A stretch of 64,000 nt of DNA from Corynebacterium anserum (GCF_014262665.1 NZ_CP046883.1:930001-994000); one strand, 5' to 3'; positions 1-9,388 are shown, numbered from the stretch's first letter. A program made the numbers and translations. Notes: generated by a model not told the origin, from the sequence alone.

Positions 1-717
1 CACTATGTCGCGCATGTGGGGACTTCGGGCGCGGTTCACAGCGTCGAGCAAAGCGTCTTCAGTGGCGACGGAGGAAGTTGTATGGCGGGACGCTTCGGGG
101 GAGGAGATGAGGTATTCATCAGAGACATCGGTGACCCGCCGTCCTCGAGTTTTGATATGCCGCCGTGCATGCACTCCATCGGGATGGAGTGTTGTCGCCA
201 GATAAAAAGGTCGAGCCATCGGTGCGCGCCAATCCATGAGAAGGGTACGCATTGTTGCGTCGTTGTCATGCAGTCCGATGCGCCCGATGTAACGGCGGTC
301 GAGGGGCGCTTCTAGGTGTCCCTTTGCGTCTGCAGTGTTGCCATCGGGGCTAGGATCAGCGCTGCTGCCTATGTCGCCAGTGATGGAGGTGGGGCAGATG
401 ACGGGATTCTCCGGCTCGTCATCTTCTACATCAATACGCCCAAACATGAGTCCAATTTCAGCTGCGGCGTAGGACTCTAACCGTTGGTTGATATCTCGCG
501 CTTCCCGGTCACGCATCATCAATCCTTGCGGATCGTCGATATCAGCTTCTTTGCGGACGTCTTTGAGACGTCTCTCCAACTGAGAGCGTGCGGTATCCAC
601 GCGGTGAAGGAGGCTATCGAGATATTTCTGTTCTTGAAGAATCTCCTCATGGTGGTCCTGCCGGTTGGGGTCATCCGGAGGGCCTGATGGAGTACCTGCT
701 GAGTTGGTGTCAGTCAT
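1..717 (-). CDS. HelD/HelR-like RNA polymerase-associated ATPase, N-terminal 239 residues (cut by window edge)
   Basis: Reading leftwards from the ATG at 717, the frame stays open to the window edge for 239 codons, so the C-terminal part is missing. The N-terminus has a charged, coiled-coil-like arm (about residues 20-75: EEILQEQKYL, ARSQLERRLKDVRKEA). A domain with YIGRIGL, TLLMDWRAP and ARPFYLATT follows; these stretches are typical of HelD/HelR proteins ahead of the UvrD-like ATPase. Proteins of this family pull stalled or rifampicin-bound RNA polymerase off DNA. The Walker motifs lie outside the window, so ATPase function is inferred. No clear ribosome binding site precedes the ATG; a TATTTG hexamer 6 bases upstream would fit a leaderless transcript. 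The TDT exporter lies 84 bp upstream on the same strand. A UvrD/Rep-type helicase is the main alternative name. Confidence 0.82.
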   Translation of the reverse strand, partial: MTDTNSAGTPSGPPDDPNRQDHHEEILQEQKYLDSLLHRVDTARSQLERRLKDVRKEADIDDPQGLMMRDREARDINQRLESYAAAEIGLMFGRIDVEDDEPENPVICPTSITGDIGSSADPSPDGNTADAKGHLEAPLDRRYIGRIGLHDNDATMRTLLMDWRAPMARPFYLATTLHPDGVHARRHIKTRGRRVTDVSDEYLISSPEASRHTTSSVATEDALLDAVNRARSPHMRDIV

Positions 718-801
718 GTTGTTCAAATAGGGGAAAGGATGCGTGATAGGCTCCGCGCTTCTTTGTGCTTGGATCCCGTCAGTGAAAGAAGCCAGTTTAG
801 C

Positions 802-1863
802 TTATCGTCGCGTCCTAACAAGTGCGATGACCGTACCAACTGCACATAATGTCCATGTTCCGCATAAGACAGCCCACGCAGTAACGGAGACCCCATGGAA
901 AAATGTGAGCCCAGAACCTCGGGATAGTAGCAACGATCCCAAGCTTACGGTTCCCACGGGGAATGTCATTGCCCACCAGCCCGGTGTGTAAGGCATTTTC
1001 TCCATCAAACCCCTGGCGGTGGTGACTATTGCCCAGAGAATCAGGGGCACCGCCAGAGTCATCATGACGTAGCCGTAGGCATCGGCGATATGCTGCACCG
1101 TTGTCTGAGCTTCAGGGACAAGGAATTGCTTTGCTTGGGAGGCAATAGACTGAGCCGCAGCTGTGGATTGTCCGACCATACCGATGGGGATCCAGCTGCT
1201 TGGTCGTGCAGCCAATGGAACCGGTGCGATTCTCCAATGGTGGTGATAGGCGGTTGCGAAGACGATCAGACCCAGGAATAGAGCAAGGAAGAAACAACAT
1301 ACTGTGGCCATGAGCATCCACACCTGGGCGGGGAGAGAACCGGTGTGGGTGACAAGGGCAGTTCCGGTGGTCGCGGAAACCATAGGAGGGACGATCGGAA
1401 GACCCCAGGTGAGATTTGGGGCACCGAGGTCACGCCCGATGATTTGTGCACCGAAACCAAAGGCTGTCGCCAAGCCGATCGCTGTGCCAATCGTCCATAA
1501 CACGGTATCGGTCACCCACACCGCATGGGCGTGTTCGACCCAGCGAGAGGCAAGGACAGTGGCAGTCGCAGACCCCGTGGATAATACGCCCATGGAGACC
1601 ATCCCCCATGTCACTAATACCGGTGTCTGGCGGAGCGTCTCGAGGAAAATGGAGGGTCGACGCGATACTCGTCCCGCAAAGGCCACGCTGAGACCGATGA
1701 GTAGTAGCCAATCGACCGTTAGCAAAAATAATGCGAAGGGAGGACCTGCGACGGCATCGCTCCAATGCATAGAGGTAAGGAGGGCTAGAATTCCGGTGCC
1801 CATAACGGATCCATACCACTGTGGGCCGGCTGCCGGTAGCTGAGCGGGAGAAGTCGTGGTCAT
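802..1863 (-). CDS. TDT/TehA-family membrane exporter (sulfite, dicarboxylate or tellurite type)
   Basis: This 353-residue protein is almost entirely hydrophobic, with about ten membrane helices. The N-terminal PQWYGSVMGTGILALL and the internal FGFGAQIIGRDLGAPNLTWG and PPMVSATTG stretches resemble the SLAC1/TehA/Mae1 fold of the tellurite-resistance/dicarboxylate transporter (TDT) family. Members are channels or exporters for small anions such as sulfite, malate or chloride. The substrate cannot be read from the sequence. It is transcribed away from a LysR regulator that starts 66 bp away, and that arrangement usually means the regulator controls the exporter. Start at the ATG at 1863. Confidence 0.85.
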   Translation of the reverse strand: MTTTSPAQLPAAGPQWYGSVMGTGILALLTSMHWSDAVAGPPFALFLLTVDWLLLIGLSVAFAGRVSRRPSIFLETLRQTPVLVTWGMVSMGVLSTGSATATVLASRWVEHAHAVWVTDTVLWTIGTAIGLATAFGFGAQIIGRDLGAPNLTWGLPIVPPMVSATTGTALVTHTGSLPAQVWMLMATVCCFFLALFLGLIVFATAYHHHWRIAPVPLAARPSSWIPIGMVGQSTAAAQSIASQAKQFLVPEAQTTVQHIADAYGYVMMTLAVPLILWAIVTTARGLMEKMPYTPGWWAMTFPVGTVSLGSLLLSRGSGLTFFHGVSVTAWAVLCGTWTLCAVGTVIALVRTRR

Positions 1864-1929
1864 GCCATCTACTCTGTACTGTCACGGGAATTTTCGGTAG
1901 CGGTAAATTCTGTATGGCGGGTATATCCT

Positions 1930-2820
1930 ATGAATATGTCTACCTGGCCGGAACTCACTGCCCTTGAACTCCTCGTTACTGTGGCGGACTACGGCTCCCT
2001 CTCGGCTGGAGCGCGTGCCGTAGGAATGGCGCAACCCAATGCCAGTCGTTCAATCGCACGCTTGGAACGGCAACTCGGGGTATTGCTTCTTCACAGAGCG
2101 ACAACAGGCGCGACGCTCACCGCTGAGGGGCTTTTGGTGGTGGAATGGGCACGGGACGCTGTGGAAGCGGCTTGCAGACTCGCCCTAGGCGTGGCCTCAC
2201 TGAGAGGAGGGGAGGCAACCCCATTGCAGGTATCCGCGAGTCAAACTGTGGCTGAGCATCTGCTGCCTCGTTGGATCAGTTCTCTACGCCAAGCTGATTC
2301 CTCCTTACAGGTGGAAGTGAAAGTCCTGAACTCTTCGCGTGTCGTGGAGGATATACGCGCCGGGCATACTGACATTGGTTTCGTTGAATCTCCTACTATT
2401 CCCGGCGACCTGCATAGTGTTACGGTTGCTCACGATGAGTTAATTGTCGTGGTTGCGCCGGGTCATCCGTGGGAAGGCACCACAGTGACGGCATCTCAGC
2501 TAGCACAGACAGCCTTGGTCACACGCGAAGCTGGCTCTGGCACCCGGGTGGCGCTTGATGCTGCATTGGGGAGAGCGGCCATTTCAGCCGTCGAGATGCC
2601 AACGAACGCCGCCGTACGTGTCGCAGCTCAAACCGGAACGGCACCTGCTGTCCTTAGCCGCTTGGCGGTATCAGAATCGATCGCCAGTGGGGCTCTGAGG
2701 GAGGTAACTACAGATTTCTCCATCAGCCGCGAACTCCGTGCGGTGTGGACTGGACCGAGGCGATTAAGAGGAGAAGCCCAGCGTTTTATAGCGGCTATTG
2801 TGCAACCGTTCGGGGTATAA
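1930..2820 (+). CDS. LysR-family transcriptional regulator
   Basis: The 296-residue protein has the LysR winged helix-turn-helix at residues 5-65 (LTALELLVTVADYGSLSAGA, then PNASRSIARLERQLG). A periplasmic-binding-protein-like effector domain follows from about residue 90 (LQVSASQTVAEHLLP, DIGFVESP, LIVVVAPGHPW, TREAGSGTR). It is a cytoplasmic DNA-binding protein that would sense a small co-inducer. It is divergent from the TDT exporter with a 66-bp shared intergenic region, so by analogy with other LysR-transporter pairs it probably controls that gene and itself. The ligand is unknown. The ATG at 1930 places the helix-turn-helix at the usual distance from the N-terminus; an ATG two codons later (1936) is equally possible. 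Confidence 0.9.
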   Translation: MNMSTWPELTALELLVTVADYGSLSAGARAVGMAQPNASRSIARLERQLGVLLLHRATTGATLTAEGLLVVEWARDAVEAACRLALGVASLRGGEATPLQVSASQTVAEHLLPRWISSLRQADSSLQVEVKVLNSSRVVEDIRAGHTDIGFVESPTIPGDLHSVTVAHDELIVVVAPGHPWEGTTVTASQLAQTALVTREAGSGTRVALDAALGRAAISAVEMPTNAAVRVAAQTGTAPAVLSRLAVSESIASGALREVTTDFSISRELRAVWTGPRRLRGEAQRFIAAIVQPFGV

Positions 2821-2956
2821 GTGCGGATCCTAGCTGACCCACGGAGTGAAATTACGCATCCTGATTGCCCGTGTATGGTTTCAACGAACGGCGTACAGGT
2901 AGGCGCGCGAGGATCTGATGGATAACGAACAAACAGCTAATACAGAAATGCATAAA

Positions 2957-2989
2957 GCGGACCCGGGGGAACGTATTCCCCAGGTCCGC
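2957..2989 (-). terminator. Hairpin terminator downstream of the DoxX-like gene
   Basis: GCGGACC and GGGGAA pair with TTCCCC and GGTCCGC around a short CGTA loop, with one internal mismatch. The hairpin begins 20 bases after the stop codon at 3009 and is followed on the minus strand by TTTATGC. The weak T tract makes this a probable rather than certain intrinsic terminator. The convergent LysR gene ends 136 bp away. Confidence 0.65.
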
Positions 2990-3008
2990 TCAACCCGTCA
3001 TACCGAAA

Positions 3009-3821
3009 TTAGCGGTACTTCTTGGCCTGCTTCTTGGCTTGTTTGCGGTATTTCTTGGCCTGCTTCCGAGCGTTCTTTTGAGCCACTTCGGCTTGTTTGC
3101 GAAGTTCCGTGCTTTGTTCCTTGGCACGTTCACTCAATGCAGCAGCCTGGACAGAGAGATTATCTGCCTGGTTGGATGCGAAAGCTTGAGCCTTCTCGGA
3201 GAAATTGGCGGCGGACTCTTTCCACTCGTCGGAATGGTCGTCCACGTACGCGACCAAAGCGTCTTTACCTTGGAGTGCGGATTCCTTGGCCTGAGCAGCG
3301 CCCACCTTGGCCTTCTCAAAAAGATCAGATGCCTGAGTCTGAGCGTTCTCTAGCATCTTTTCCTGCTCAGATTTTCCTGGCAGAGCTTTCTGGACGCGCC
3401 ATTTCAAACCAGGCTTGCCGGCAGTGTCCTCAGCAGTGATTGCGAGGCCGCCGAGCAAAGCCAACTCAGTGATGAGGCCACGCTGCTTAGTTTTCTTTAC
3501 GTCCTTATCCTGTTCGGACCAGAAAGCATTGCGAGTGATCGCGGTAGGAACCTGAATAGCAGCCAACACCGCTGCACCTAGACGAGGAGCCTTTGAGGTG
3601 CCTAGCAATGCAGCGCCGGCGATCTTCGTACCAGCGACGAGGCGTACTGAGGAGACCTCGTCCTTCGGGATGAAAGATGCGACGTTGGGTGGAAGAAGGC
3701 GGCGAACGTTTCCGACGATGGCTTGAGCTTCTGCCGTGTGTTCGGTGGTGTTCTTCAACATCTGAGCACCATCGACAGCAAAAACAGAAGCCAGCAGTGG
3801 GCGGGCGAGTGAGCGAATCAT
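3009..3821 (-). CDS. DoxX-like membrane protein with long Ala/Lys-rich coiled-coil and basic tail
   Basis: The start is the ATG at 3821, which has AAGGAG just upstream; an earlier in-frame ATG at 3986 lacks one. The 270-residue protein opens with a DoxX-type N-terminus (IRSLARPLLASVFAVDGAQM). A loop about the size of other DoxX proteins and hydrophobic segments follow (LVAGTKIAGAALLG, ITELALLGGLAI). From about residue 150 it becomes an Ala/Gln/Lys/Glu-rich helix (FEKAKVGAAQAKESA, SEKAQAFASNQADN) and ends in repeated K/R-Q-A-K-K units. The DoxX part is probably a small four-helix membrane domain. The tail resembles histone H1-like or HU tails. The function is unknown. It lies in tandem with the metallo-hydrolase gene, 143 bp upstream. 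Confidence 0.8.
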   Translation of the reverse strand: MIRSLARPLLASVFAVDGAQMLKNTTEHTAEAQAIVGNVRRLLPPNVASFIPKDEVSSVRLVAGTKIAGAALLGTSKAPRLGAAVLAAIQVPTAITRNAFWSEQDKDVKKTKQRGLITELALLGGLAITAEDTAGKPGLKWRVQKALPGKSEQEKMLENAQTQASDLFEKAKVGAAQAKESALQGKDALVAYVDDHSDEWKESAANFSEKAQAFASNQADNLSVQAAALSERAKEQSTELRKQAEVAQKNARKQAKKYRKQAKKQAKKYR

Positions 3822-3964
3822 ATTGTTGTTACTCCTTACGAGTTCCTTTTGTTGAGGACTTCTTAAGCCCAGCTGATCAACCAGCCTACATAAAAGTTGG
3901 AAGCGTGGTGGCGACTCCTGACATCGCCGATGAAATGGGACGAACGTTGTGGCCGGTTGCCGAA

Positions 3965-4675
3965 TTACCAGCCTCGTTCTCTCCACTGCTCAAGCTTCGG
4001 TGCTTCAACTTCGACGCGTGTGGAATCTCCGTGTCCCGGGTGGACGAGGGTATGTCCTGGTAGGGAAAGAATACGCGTGCTGACATCGGAGAGGAGCTGT
4101 TCAAAATCCCGTTTATTATTTGTTTTGCCCACACCTCCTGGGAAAAGAGAGTCACCAACGAAAGCTCGCGGAGGCTCAAAGAAGTGTGGGTTCAGGGCGA
4201 TTACGGCTATTCCGCCGGGGGTATGTCCACGCAGCTCAACAGTGGATAGTTCCATGCCCGAGAAATCTCCAGACAAACGGAGATTTTCCAGCTGACCCTC
4301 GTCATTACCGTAGATTTCATCGACGTGCGCGGGGAGAGCTTCGGCATCGTAACGTCCGGCGTGATGGACAGCTCCAGTTATCCGGAGTACTTCTTCAAGA
4401 GCTTGTACGTGGTCGAAGTGTTGGTGAGTGGTGAGAACATCTGTGATCCGGACATCAGCTGAATCGGCCACTGACAATAAATGCTCTGCATCATCCGCTG
4501 CATCGATTAACAGTGCGTTTTGGTTAGGCGCCACGATAAACCAACAGTTGTTATCCATCTTGCCGACGGTGGTGTGAATGAGAGTACTGCCTTCACCCAG
4601 ATGGACAGCTTGTATGTTACGTGGTTGTTCTAGGTGCTGAATCTCGTGAACAAATGGAAGAGGACGTTTCGTCAT
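3965..4675 (-). CDS. Metallo-beta-lactamase-fold hydrolase (glyoxalase II-like)
   Basis: The 236-residue product carries the zinc-binding signature HQHFDH at residues 84-89, later histidines in RGHTPGGI and HPGHGD, and the aspartate in FVGDSLFPGGVGKT. Together these are the full metal set of the metallo-beta-lactamase fold in its glyoxalase II-like branch (thioester or lactone hydrolysis). The ATG at 4675 gives a normal N-terminus; an upstream in-frame ATG at 4756 would run into the promoter region of uvrA. It is divergent from uvrA, as the homologous gene is in mycobacteria (Rv1637c next to uvrA). The substrate cannot be assigned. Confidence 0.85.
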   Translation of the reverse strand: MTKRPLPFVHEIQHLEQPRNIQAVHLGEGSTLIHTTVGKMDNNCWFIVAPNQNALLIDAADDAEHLLSVADSADVRITDVLTTHQHFDHVQALEEVLRITGAVHHAGRYDAEALPAHVDEIYGNDEGQLENLRLSGDFSGMELSTVELRGHTPGGIAVIALNPHFFEPPRAFVGDSLFPGGVGKTNNKRDFEQLLSDVSTRILSLPGHTLVHPGHGDSTRVEVEAPKLEQWRERGW

Positions 4676-4885
4676 GCACCCCACCGTAGCCTGAAACGAG
4701 GCTTTTGTGCCGGCAGTAGTGGCGTAATTGCTCGCGCAATGATGGGTAAGTGACATATCGCGTAAAGTTGAGCGATTGGTAGAACTTCTGCTCTATAAGT
4801 GGAACGTCTGCTCAGGACAGCGGATCGTTCCTCATGAAATCTTGCACCCCTTATGAACCCCATGAACCCCTGTTAGGAGAACCCA

Positions 4886-7741
4886 GTGGCAGATAGGTTG
4901 ATCGTCCAAGGTGCTCGAGAGCACAACCTCAAGGGCGTGGACATCGACTTGCCTCGCGACACAATGATTGTGTTTACCGGTTTGTCCGGTTCAGGAAAGT
5001 CTTCGCTGGCTTTCGACACAATCTTCGCGGAAGGACAGCGCCGGTACGTTGAATCGCTCAGTTCCTATGCGCGCATGTTTTTGGGGCGCATGGACAAACC
5101 AGATGTGGATCTTATTGAAGGTCTGAGCCCGGCGGTATCTATTGATCAAAAATCGACGAATCGTAATCCTCGTTCTACCGTGGGAACGGTCACAGAGATT
5201 TTTGATTATCTGCGTCTGCTATATGCACGCACTGGTGTTCCGCATTGTCCACAGTGCCACGAGGTGATTCAGCGCCAGACCCCACAGGAGATCGTGGATC
5301 AGGTGTTGGCCATGGAGGAAGGCCTCAAATTCCAAGTTCTCGCTCCCGTGGTGCGTACCCGCAAGGGGGAGTTTGTCGATCTCTTTGAAGACTTGGCTTC
5401 CCAGGGCTATTCACGCGTCATGGTTGATGGTGAGATTCACCAGCTGTCGAATCCGCCAAAACTGGAGAAACAGGTGAAGCACGACATAGATGTGGTGGTG
5501 GATCGCCTCCAGGTGAAACCTTCTCAAAAGCAGCGCCTAACTGACTCGATTGAAACGGCGTTGAAACTCGCTGATGGCATCGTGGTACTGGACATGGTGG
5601 GGTTGGACGATGATGATCCCCAGCGTGTGCGCCGTTTCTCGGAGAGGATGGCCTGCCCAAATGGGCATGAGCTGACTCTGGATGAGTTGGAACCGCGGAC
5701 GTTCTCTTTCAACTCTCCGTATGGTGCATGCCCAGCTTGTGATGGCCTAGGTACCCGCCTCGAGGTTGATGAGAAATTGGTGGTCCCAGATGAAGACGCG
5801 CCGTTGATTTCTGCGATTGCCCCGTGGAACTCCAGCCCTAATAGCAAGTACTTCGTTAAGCTGCTGAGCGCTCTGGCGAAAGAGTTGGACATTGATCCCA
5901 AAACGCCGTGGAATAAGCTGACGAAGGCTCAACAAAAAGCGGTGATGAATGGGCATTCTGCGCAAATTCGTGTGTCTTACCGCAATCGCTATGGCCGCGC
6001 GCGCAATTATTCCGCACCGTTTGAAGGTGTTATGCCGTTTCTCAAGCGCAAGATGGATCAGACGGATTCGGATTGGGCGAAAGATCGGTATCGCAGTTAT
6101 ATGCGTGAGGTTGCTTGTCCGACATGTCAGGGAACTCGCCTCAAACCTGAGGTGTTGGCCGTGACGCTAGCCTCAGGGGACCGTGAGCTCTCCATCGCTG
6201 AGGTGGCGGATCTTTCGATAGCTGATGCGAGCGAGTTTCTCGACAATCTGAGCCTCAGCAAGCGTGATGAAATGATTTCCGGCGCTGTGTTGAGGGAGAT
6301 TCAAACTCGTTTGAAATTCCTCTTAGACGTGGGCCTGAATTATTTGTCCATGTCGAGGTCTGCCGGCACCCTTTCCGGCGGGGAGGCGCAGCGTATTCGT
6401 TTGGCGACGCAAATAGGTTCGGGCCTGGCGGGTGTGTTGTATGTCTTGGATGAACCATCCATTGGCCTGCATCAGCGTGATAATGCCCGCCTGATTTCCA
6501 CTTTGGAGCACCTGCGAGATTTGGGAAATACATTGATCGTGGTTGAGCACGATGAAGATACGATTCGCACCGCTGATTGGCTAGTGGATATCGGTCCCCG
6601 GGCGGGAGAGCTTGGTGGGGAGGTGGTGTACCAGGGCGAGCCCGAGGGAATTGTCGAGGAGGAGCGCTCCATTACCGGTCAGTATCTGTCCGGCAAGAGG
6701 GTGCTAGCCGTTCCCCAATCACGCCGTGAAATTGACCCTCAGCGCATGTTGACGGTGCACGGCGCTCAGGAAAATAATCTGAAGAACATCGACGTGAATA
6801 TTCCGCTTGGTGTGCTCTGTTGTGTGTCTGGAGTGTCCGGTTCCGGTAAGTCTTCGCTGATTAATGGAATTCTTGCCCGTTCCCTGGCTAATAACCTTAA
6901 CCGGGCGCGCCTGGTGCCAGGCCGGCATAAGAAGGTGACTGGTTTAGAGCATTTAGACAAGTTAGTGCAGGTGGATCAAAGTCCCATTGGTCGAACCCCA
7001 CGTTCTAACCCTGCGACTTACACTGGGGTTTTCGATAAGATCCGTAAGCTCTTTGCGGAAACTACCGAGGCTAAGGTGCGTGGCTACACGGCGGGGCGCT
7101 TTTCGTTCAATGTGAAAGGCGGCCGCTGTGAAGCTTGTCACGGGGATGGCACGTTGAAGATTGAGATGAATTTCCTGCCAGATGTGTATGTTCCCTGTGA
7201 GGTATGCGAGGGTGCTCGCTATAACCGTGAAACCTTGGAAGTTTTGTATAAAGGGAAGTCCATCGCCGAGGTTTTGGATATGCCGATCGTGGAGGCAGCC
7301 GAGTTCTTCAGGCCCGTCACGAGCATCTCGCGGTATTTAGACACCTTGGTGGATGTGGGGCTGGGTTACGTTCGTTTAGGTCAAGCTGCTACCACTTTGT
7401 CCGGTGGTGAGGCTCAGCGTGTGAAGTTAGCTGCGGAGCTCCAGAAGCGGTCGAATGGCCGAACGATTTATATCCTCGATGAGCCCACCACAGGTCTGCA
7501 TTTTGAAGATATCCGCAAGCTGATGTTGGTGATCCAATCTCTGGTGGACAAGGGGAATTCGGTGATTATCATTGAGCACAATCTCGACGTCATTAAGGCC
7601 GCGGACTGGATAGTGGACATGGGGCCTGAAGGAGGTTCTGGCGGTGGAACGGTGGTTGCCGCAGGCACTCCTGAAAATGTTGCCATGGTTGAAGACTCAC
7701 ACACCGGGCGGTATCTCAAGGTCATTCTGTCGAATGAGTGA
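4886..7741 (+). CDS. uvrA: Excinuclease ABC subunit A
   Basis: UvrA is the damage-recognition ATPase of nucleotide excision repair and delivers UvrB to lesions. The 951-residue protein has both ABC modules. Walker A is GLSGSGKSS at 32-40 and GVSGSGKSS at 649-657. The signature motifs LSGGEAQR start at 496 and 838. Zinc-finger cysteines appear in CPQC, CPTC, CEAC and CEVC. The start is a GTG at 4886 preceded by AGGAGA, giving the usual [16 protein letters not shown]-terminus. Length is normal. It is transcribed alone, divergent from the metallo-hydrolase and followed by 378 bp without a gene. The full-length translation also carries the C-terminal DEPTTGLH and EHNLDVI elements. Confidence 0.99.
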   Translation: MADRLIVQGAREHNLKGVDIDLPRDTMIVFTGLSGSGKSSLAFDTIFAEGQRRYVESLSSYARMFLGRMDKPDVDLIEGLSPAVSIDQKSTNRNPRSTVGTVTEIFDYLRLLYARTGVPHCPQCHEVIQRQTPQEIVDQVLAMEEGLKFQVLAPVVRTRKGEFVDLFEDLASQGYSRVMVDGEIHQLSNPPKLEKQVKHDIDVVVDRLQVKPSQKQRLTDSIETALKLADGIVVLDMVGLDDDDPQRVRRFSERMACPNGHELTLDELEPRTFSFNSPYGACPACDGLGTRLEVDEKLVVPDEDAPLISAIAPWNSSPNSKYFVKLLSALAKELDIDPKTPWNKLTKAQQKAVMNGHSAQIRVSYRNRYGRARNYSAPFEGVMPFLKRKMDQTDSDWAKDRYRSYMREVACPTCQGTRLKPEVLAVTLASGDRELSIAEVADLSIADASEFLDNLSLSKRDEMISGAVLREIQTRLKFLLDVGLNYLSMSRSAGTLSGGEAQRIRLATQIGSGLAGVLYVLDEPSIGLHQRDNARLISTLEHLRDLGNTLIVVEHDEDTIRTADWLVDIGPRAGELGGEVVYQGEPEGIVEEERSITGQYLSGKRVLAVPQSRREIDPQRMLTVHGAQENNLKNIDVNIPLGVLCCVSGVSGSGKSSLINGILARSLANNLNRARLVPGRHKKVTGLEHLDKLVQVDQSPIGRTPRSNPATYTGVFDKIRKLFAETTEAKVRGYTAGRFSFNVKGGRCEACHGDGTLKIEMNFLPDVYVPCEVCEGARYNRETLEVLYKGKSIAEVLDMPIVEAAEFFRPVTSISRYLDTLVDVGLGYVRLGQAATTLSGGEAQRVKLAAELQKRSNGRTIYILDEPTTGLHFEDIRKLMLVIQSLVDKGNSVIIIEHNLDVIKAADWIVDMGPEGGSGGGTVVAAGTPENVAMVEDSHTGRYLKVILSNE

Positions 7742-8119
7742 GCCATTACAGTACGAGATGAAAACCGCGTGGAGGATTTGGAGTTAGCCGGAGCCGCTGC
7801 TATCATCAAAGCCACTACCGTCTGAGTTCTTTTCGGACGGTCAATTCTCGCGTGACCTTAAGAGGTCATCGCATGAAAGACCGGTACGGATTGACTAGAC
7901 TGCAAGTGGAGTTCCTTCTCCCACCTGCGACCGCCACCTAGTGGTTGGGCTCGGGTCATGCACACGGCAGCATTTGTGGCGTCGCTCCTGAATTGAGAGT
8001 GACATGGAGACCATAAATGCATTTATCTGGTCGTGAGCTGGGGGATATGAGAAACAAAAAGAGGACTTCACGGGCAGAATCGGTATAGAACACTAACCAC
8101 TGCTGACTGAGGAGTTCAC
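7742..8119 (+). other. Gene-free region: uvrA terminator and long infC leader
   Basis: No credible reading frame is present. CCGTCTGA pairs with TCGGACGG at 7818-7840 (loop GTTCTTT), a possible uvrA terminator. A second inverted repeat, TGACCT-TAAG-AGGTCA, lies at 7853-7868. A TAGACT hexamer at 7896-7901 could be the -10 box of the infC promoter, which would leave a leader of about 210 bases. The leader contains pairing segments around 7920-7960 (CCCACC, and CCACCTAGTGG with GGTTGGG) and may be structured. Confidence 0.5.
7896..7901 (+). promoter_or_regulatory. Candidate -10 box of the infC-rpmI-rplT promoter
   Basis: TAGACT fits the corynebacterial -10 pattern TANNNT, preceded by TTGAC with no spacer. 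No good -35 hexamer is present, which is common in this genus. It is the best -10 match I see in the 378-bp gap, but no transcription data support it. Confidence 0.35.
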
Positions 8120-8641
8120 ATTAGCGCTGAAGCTCGCATCAACGACCGTATTCGAGTCCCTGAGGTCCGACTCGTCGGTCCTGGCGGCGAACAGGTCGGA
8201 ATCGTCAAAACTGACGATGCTCGCAAGCTGGCCTATGAAGCAGACCTTGACCTAGTTGAGGTTGCGCCGAACGCCAAGCCGCCTGTAGCCAAAATCATGG
8301 ACTACGGCAAGTTCAAGTATGAGCAAGCCCAGAAGGCTCGAGAAGCTCGCAAGAACCAGCAGCAGACCGTGGTGAAGGAACAGAAGTTCCGCCCAAAGAT
8401 CGACGATCACGACTATGAAACCAAGAAGGGTAACGTAGTTCGCTTCCTCGACAAGGGATCCAAGGTCAAGGTCACCATCATGTTCCGTGGACGTGAGCAA
8501 TCCCGCCCGGAGCTTGGCTTCCGCCTGCTGGAGCGACTAGCCAACGATGTCGAAGAGCACGGCATTGTCGAATCTCGACCAAAGCAGGACGGCCGCAACA
8601 TGACCATGGTCCTAGGCCCGATCCGCAAGGGCAAGAAGTAG
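8120..8641 (+). CDS. infC: Translation initiation factor IF-3 (ATT start codon)
   Basis: IF-3 binds the 30S subunit, keeps subunits apart and checks the initiation codon. The conserved N-terminus [20 protein letters not shown] is only recovered by starting at the ATT at 8120, eight bases after GAGGAG. The first ATG in frame (8297) would remove the first 59 codons and most of the N-terminal domain. From ATT the protein is 173 residues, normal for the family, with the linker ([11 protein letters not shown]) and the C-terminal domain ending [12 protein letters not shown] rare AUU-type start is the classic device by which IF-3 represses its own translation; here this is inferred from the codon. 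rpmI follows after 40 bp. Confidence 0.95.
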   Translation: MSAEARINDRIRVPEVRLVGPGGEQVGIVKTDDARKLAYEADLDLVEVAPNAKPPVAKIMDYGKFKYEQAQKAREARKNQQQTVVKEQKFRPKIDDHDYETKKGNVVRFLDKGSKVKVTIMFRGREQSRPELGFRLLERLANDVEEHGIVESRPKQDGRNMTMVLGPIRKGKK

Positions 8642-8681
8642 TCCCTCGTAGACACTCCTAATAGCTAGAGGATTTTCACCA

Positions 8682-8876
8682 ATGAAGCAGAAGACCCACA
8701 AGGGTGCCGCTAAGCGCATCAAGATCTCCGGTTCCGGCAAACTGCGTCGCGAGCAGGCTAACCGCCGCCACCTGCTGGAGGGCAAGCCTTCCACTCGTAC
8801 CCGTCGCCTCAAGGGCACCAAGGACGTTTCCCCAGCTGATACCAAGCGCATGAAGCGCCTGCTCGGCAAGGCTTAG
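8682..8876 (+). CDS. rpmI: 50S ribosomal protein L35
   Basis: This 64-residue, strongly basic protein ([20 protein letters not shown]... ending MKRLLGKA) is bL35 of the large ribosomal subunit. It lies between infC and rplT in the order found in most bacteria, 40 bp after infC, and is expected to be cotranscribed with both. Length is standard. Start at the ATG at 8682. Confidence 0.98.
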   Translation: MKQKTHKGAAKRIKISGSGKLRREQANRRHLLEGKPSTRTRRLKGTKDVSPADTKRMKRLLGKA

Positions 8877-8948
8877 TTCCTGCCCCAGCGCCCGAACTTT
8901 TTGCACCATCACCTACATCCGTAAAGACTTAGAAAAGGACGTATCACT

Positions 8949-9332
8949 GTGGCACGTGTCAAGCGCTCTGTGAACGCTAAGAAGAAGCGTCGCGAAGTAC
9001 TGAATTCCGCCAAGGGCTACCGTGGTCAGCGCTCCCGCCTGTACCGCAAGGCTAAGGAGCAGATGCTCCACTCCAAGACCTACGCGTTCCGCGATCGCCG
9101 CGCGCGTAAGGGCGAATTCCGTAAGCTGTGGGTCCAGCGCATCAATGCTGGCGCCCGCGCTAACGGCCTAACTTACAACCGTCTGATCCAGGGTCTGCGC
9201 CTTGCTGAAATCGAGGTGGATCGCAAGATCCTTGCTGAGCTCGCCGTCAATGATGCGCCTGCATTCGCTGCGCTGTGCGAGGCTGCTAAGGCTGCCCTAC
9301 CAGAGGATGTTAACGCTCCAGCTGCTTCCTAA
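8949..9332 (+). CDS. rplT: 50S ribosomal protein L20
   Basis: The 127-residue protein starts at a GTG (8949) after AAAAGGAC and reads [20 protein letters not shown], the standard bL20 N-terminus. L20 binds 23S rRNA early in large-subunit assembly. In Bacillus and E. coli it represses the infC-rpmI-rplT mRNA; whether that holds here is unknown. The C-terminal end ([12 protein letters not shown]) is slightly extended and acidic, as often seen in actinobacteria. A strong hairpin follows 24 bp after the stop. Confidence 0.98.
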   Translation: MARVKRSVNAKKKRREVLNSAKGYRGQRSRLYRKAKEQMLHSKTYAFRDRRARKGEFRKLWVQRINAGARANGLTYNRLIQGLRLAEIEVDRKILAELAVNDAPAFAALCEAAKAALPEDVNAPAAS

Positions 9333-9356
9333 GACGCACGCTTGTGAATCGCGTTA

Positions 9357-9388
9357 AGCGCCGATACTCTAAGTTGAGTGTCGGCGCT
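9357..9388 (+). terminator. Terminator of infC-rpmI-rplT
   Basis: AGCGCCGA and ACTC pair with GAGT and TCGGCGCT around an AAGTT-type loop (13 positions with one mismatch). A T-rich stretch (CTTTTGTGTGGGTTTTG) starts some 20 bases later. It is the only marked feature in the 327-bp gap between rplT and the methyltransferase gene; I see no gene in the rest of that gap. Confidence 0.65.

Noticed and set aside
2918..3439. A 173-codon plus-strand frame opposite the DoxX-like gene
   Set aside because: Its Trp/Pro/Arg-rich peptide comes from reading the Lys/Ala repeats backwards; no ribosome binding site or domain.
8297..8641. infC starting at the ATG at 8297
   Set aside because: That start removes the first 59 codons, including the conserved [18 protein letters not shown] region. 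The ATT at 8120 with GAGGAG upstream restores the full protein.
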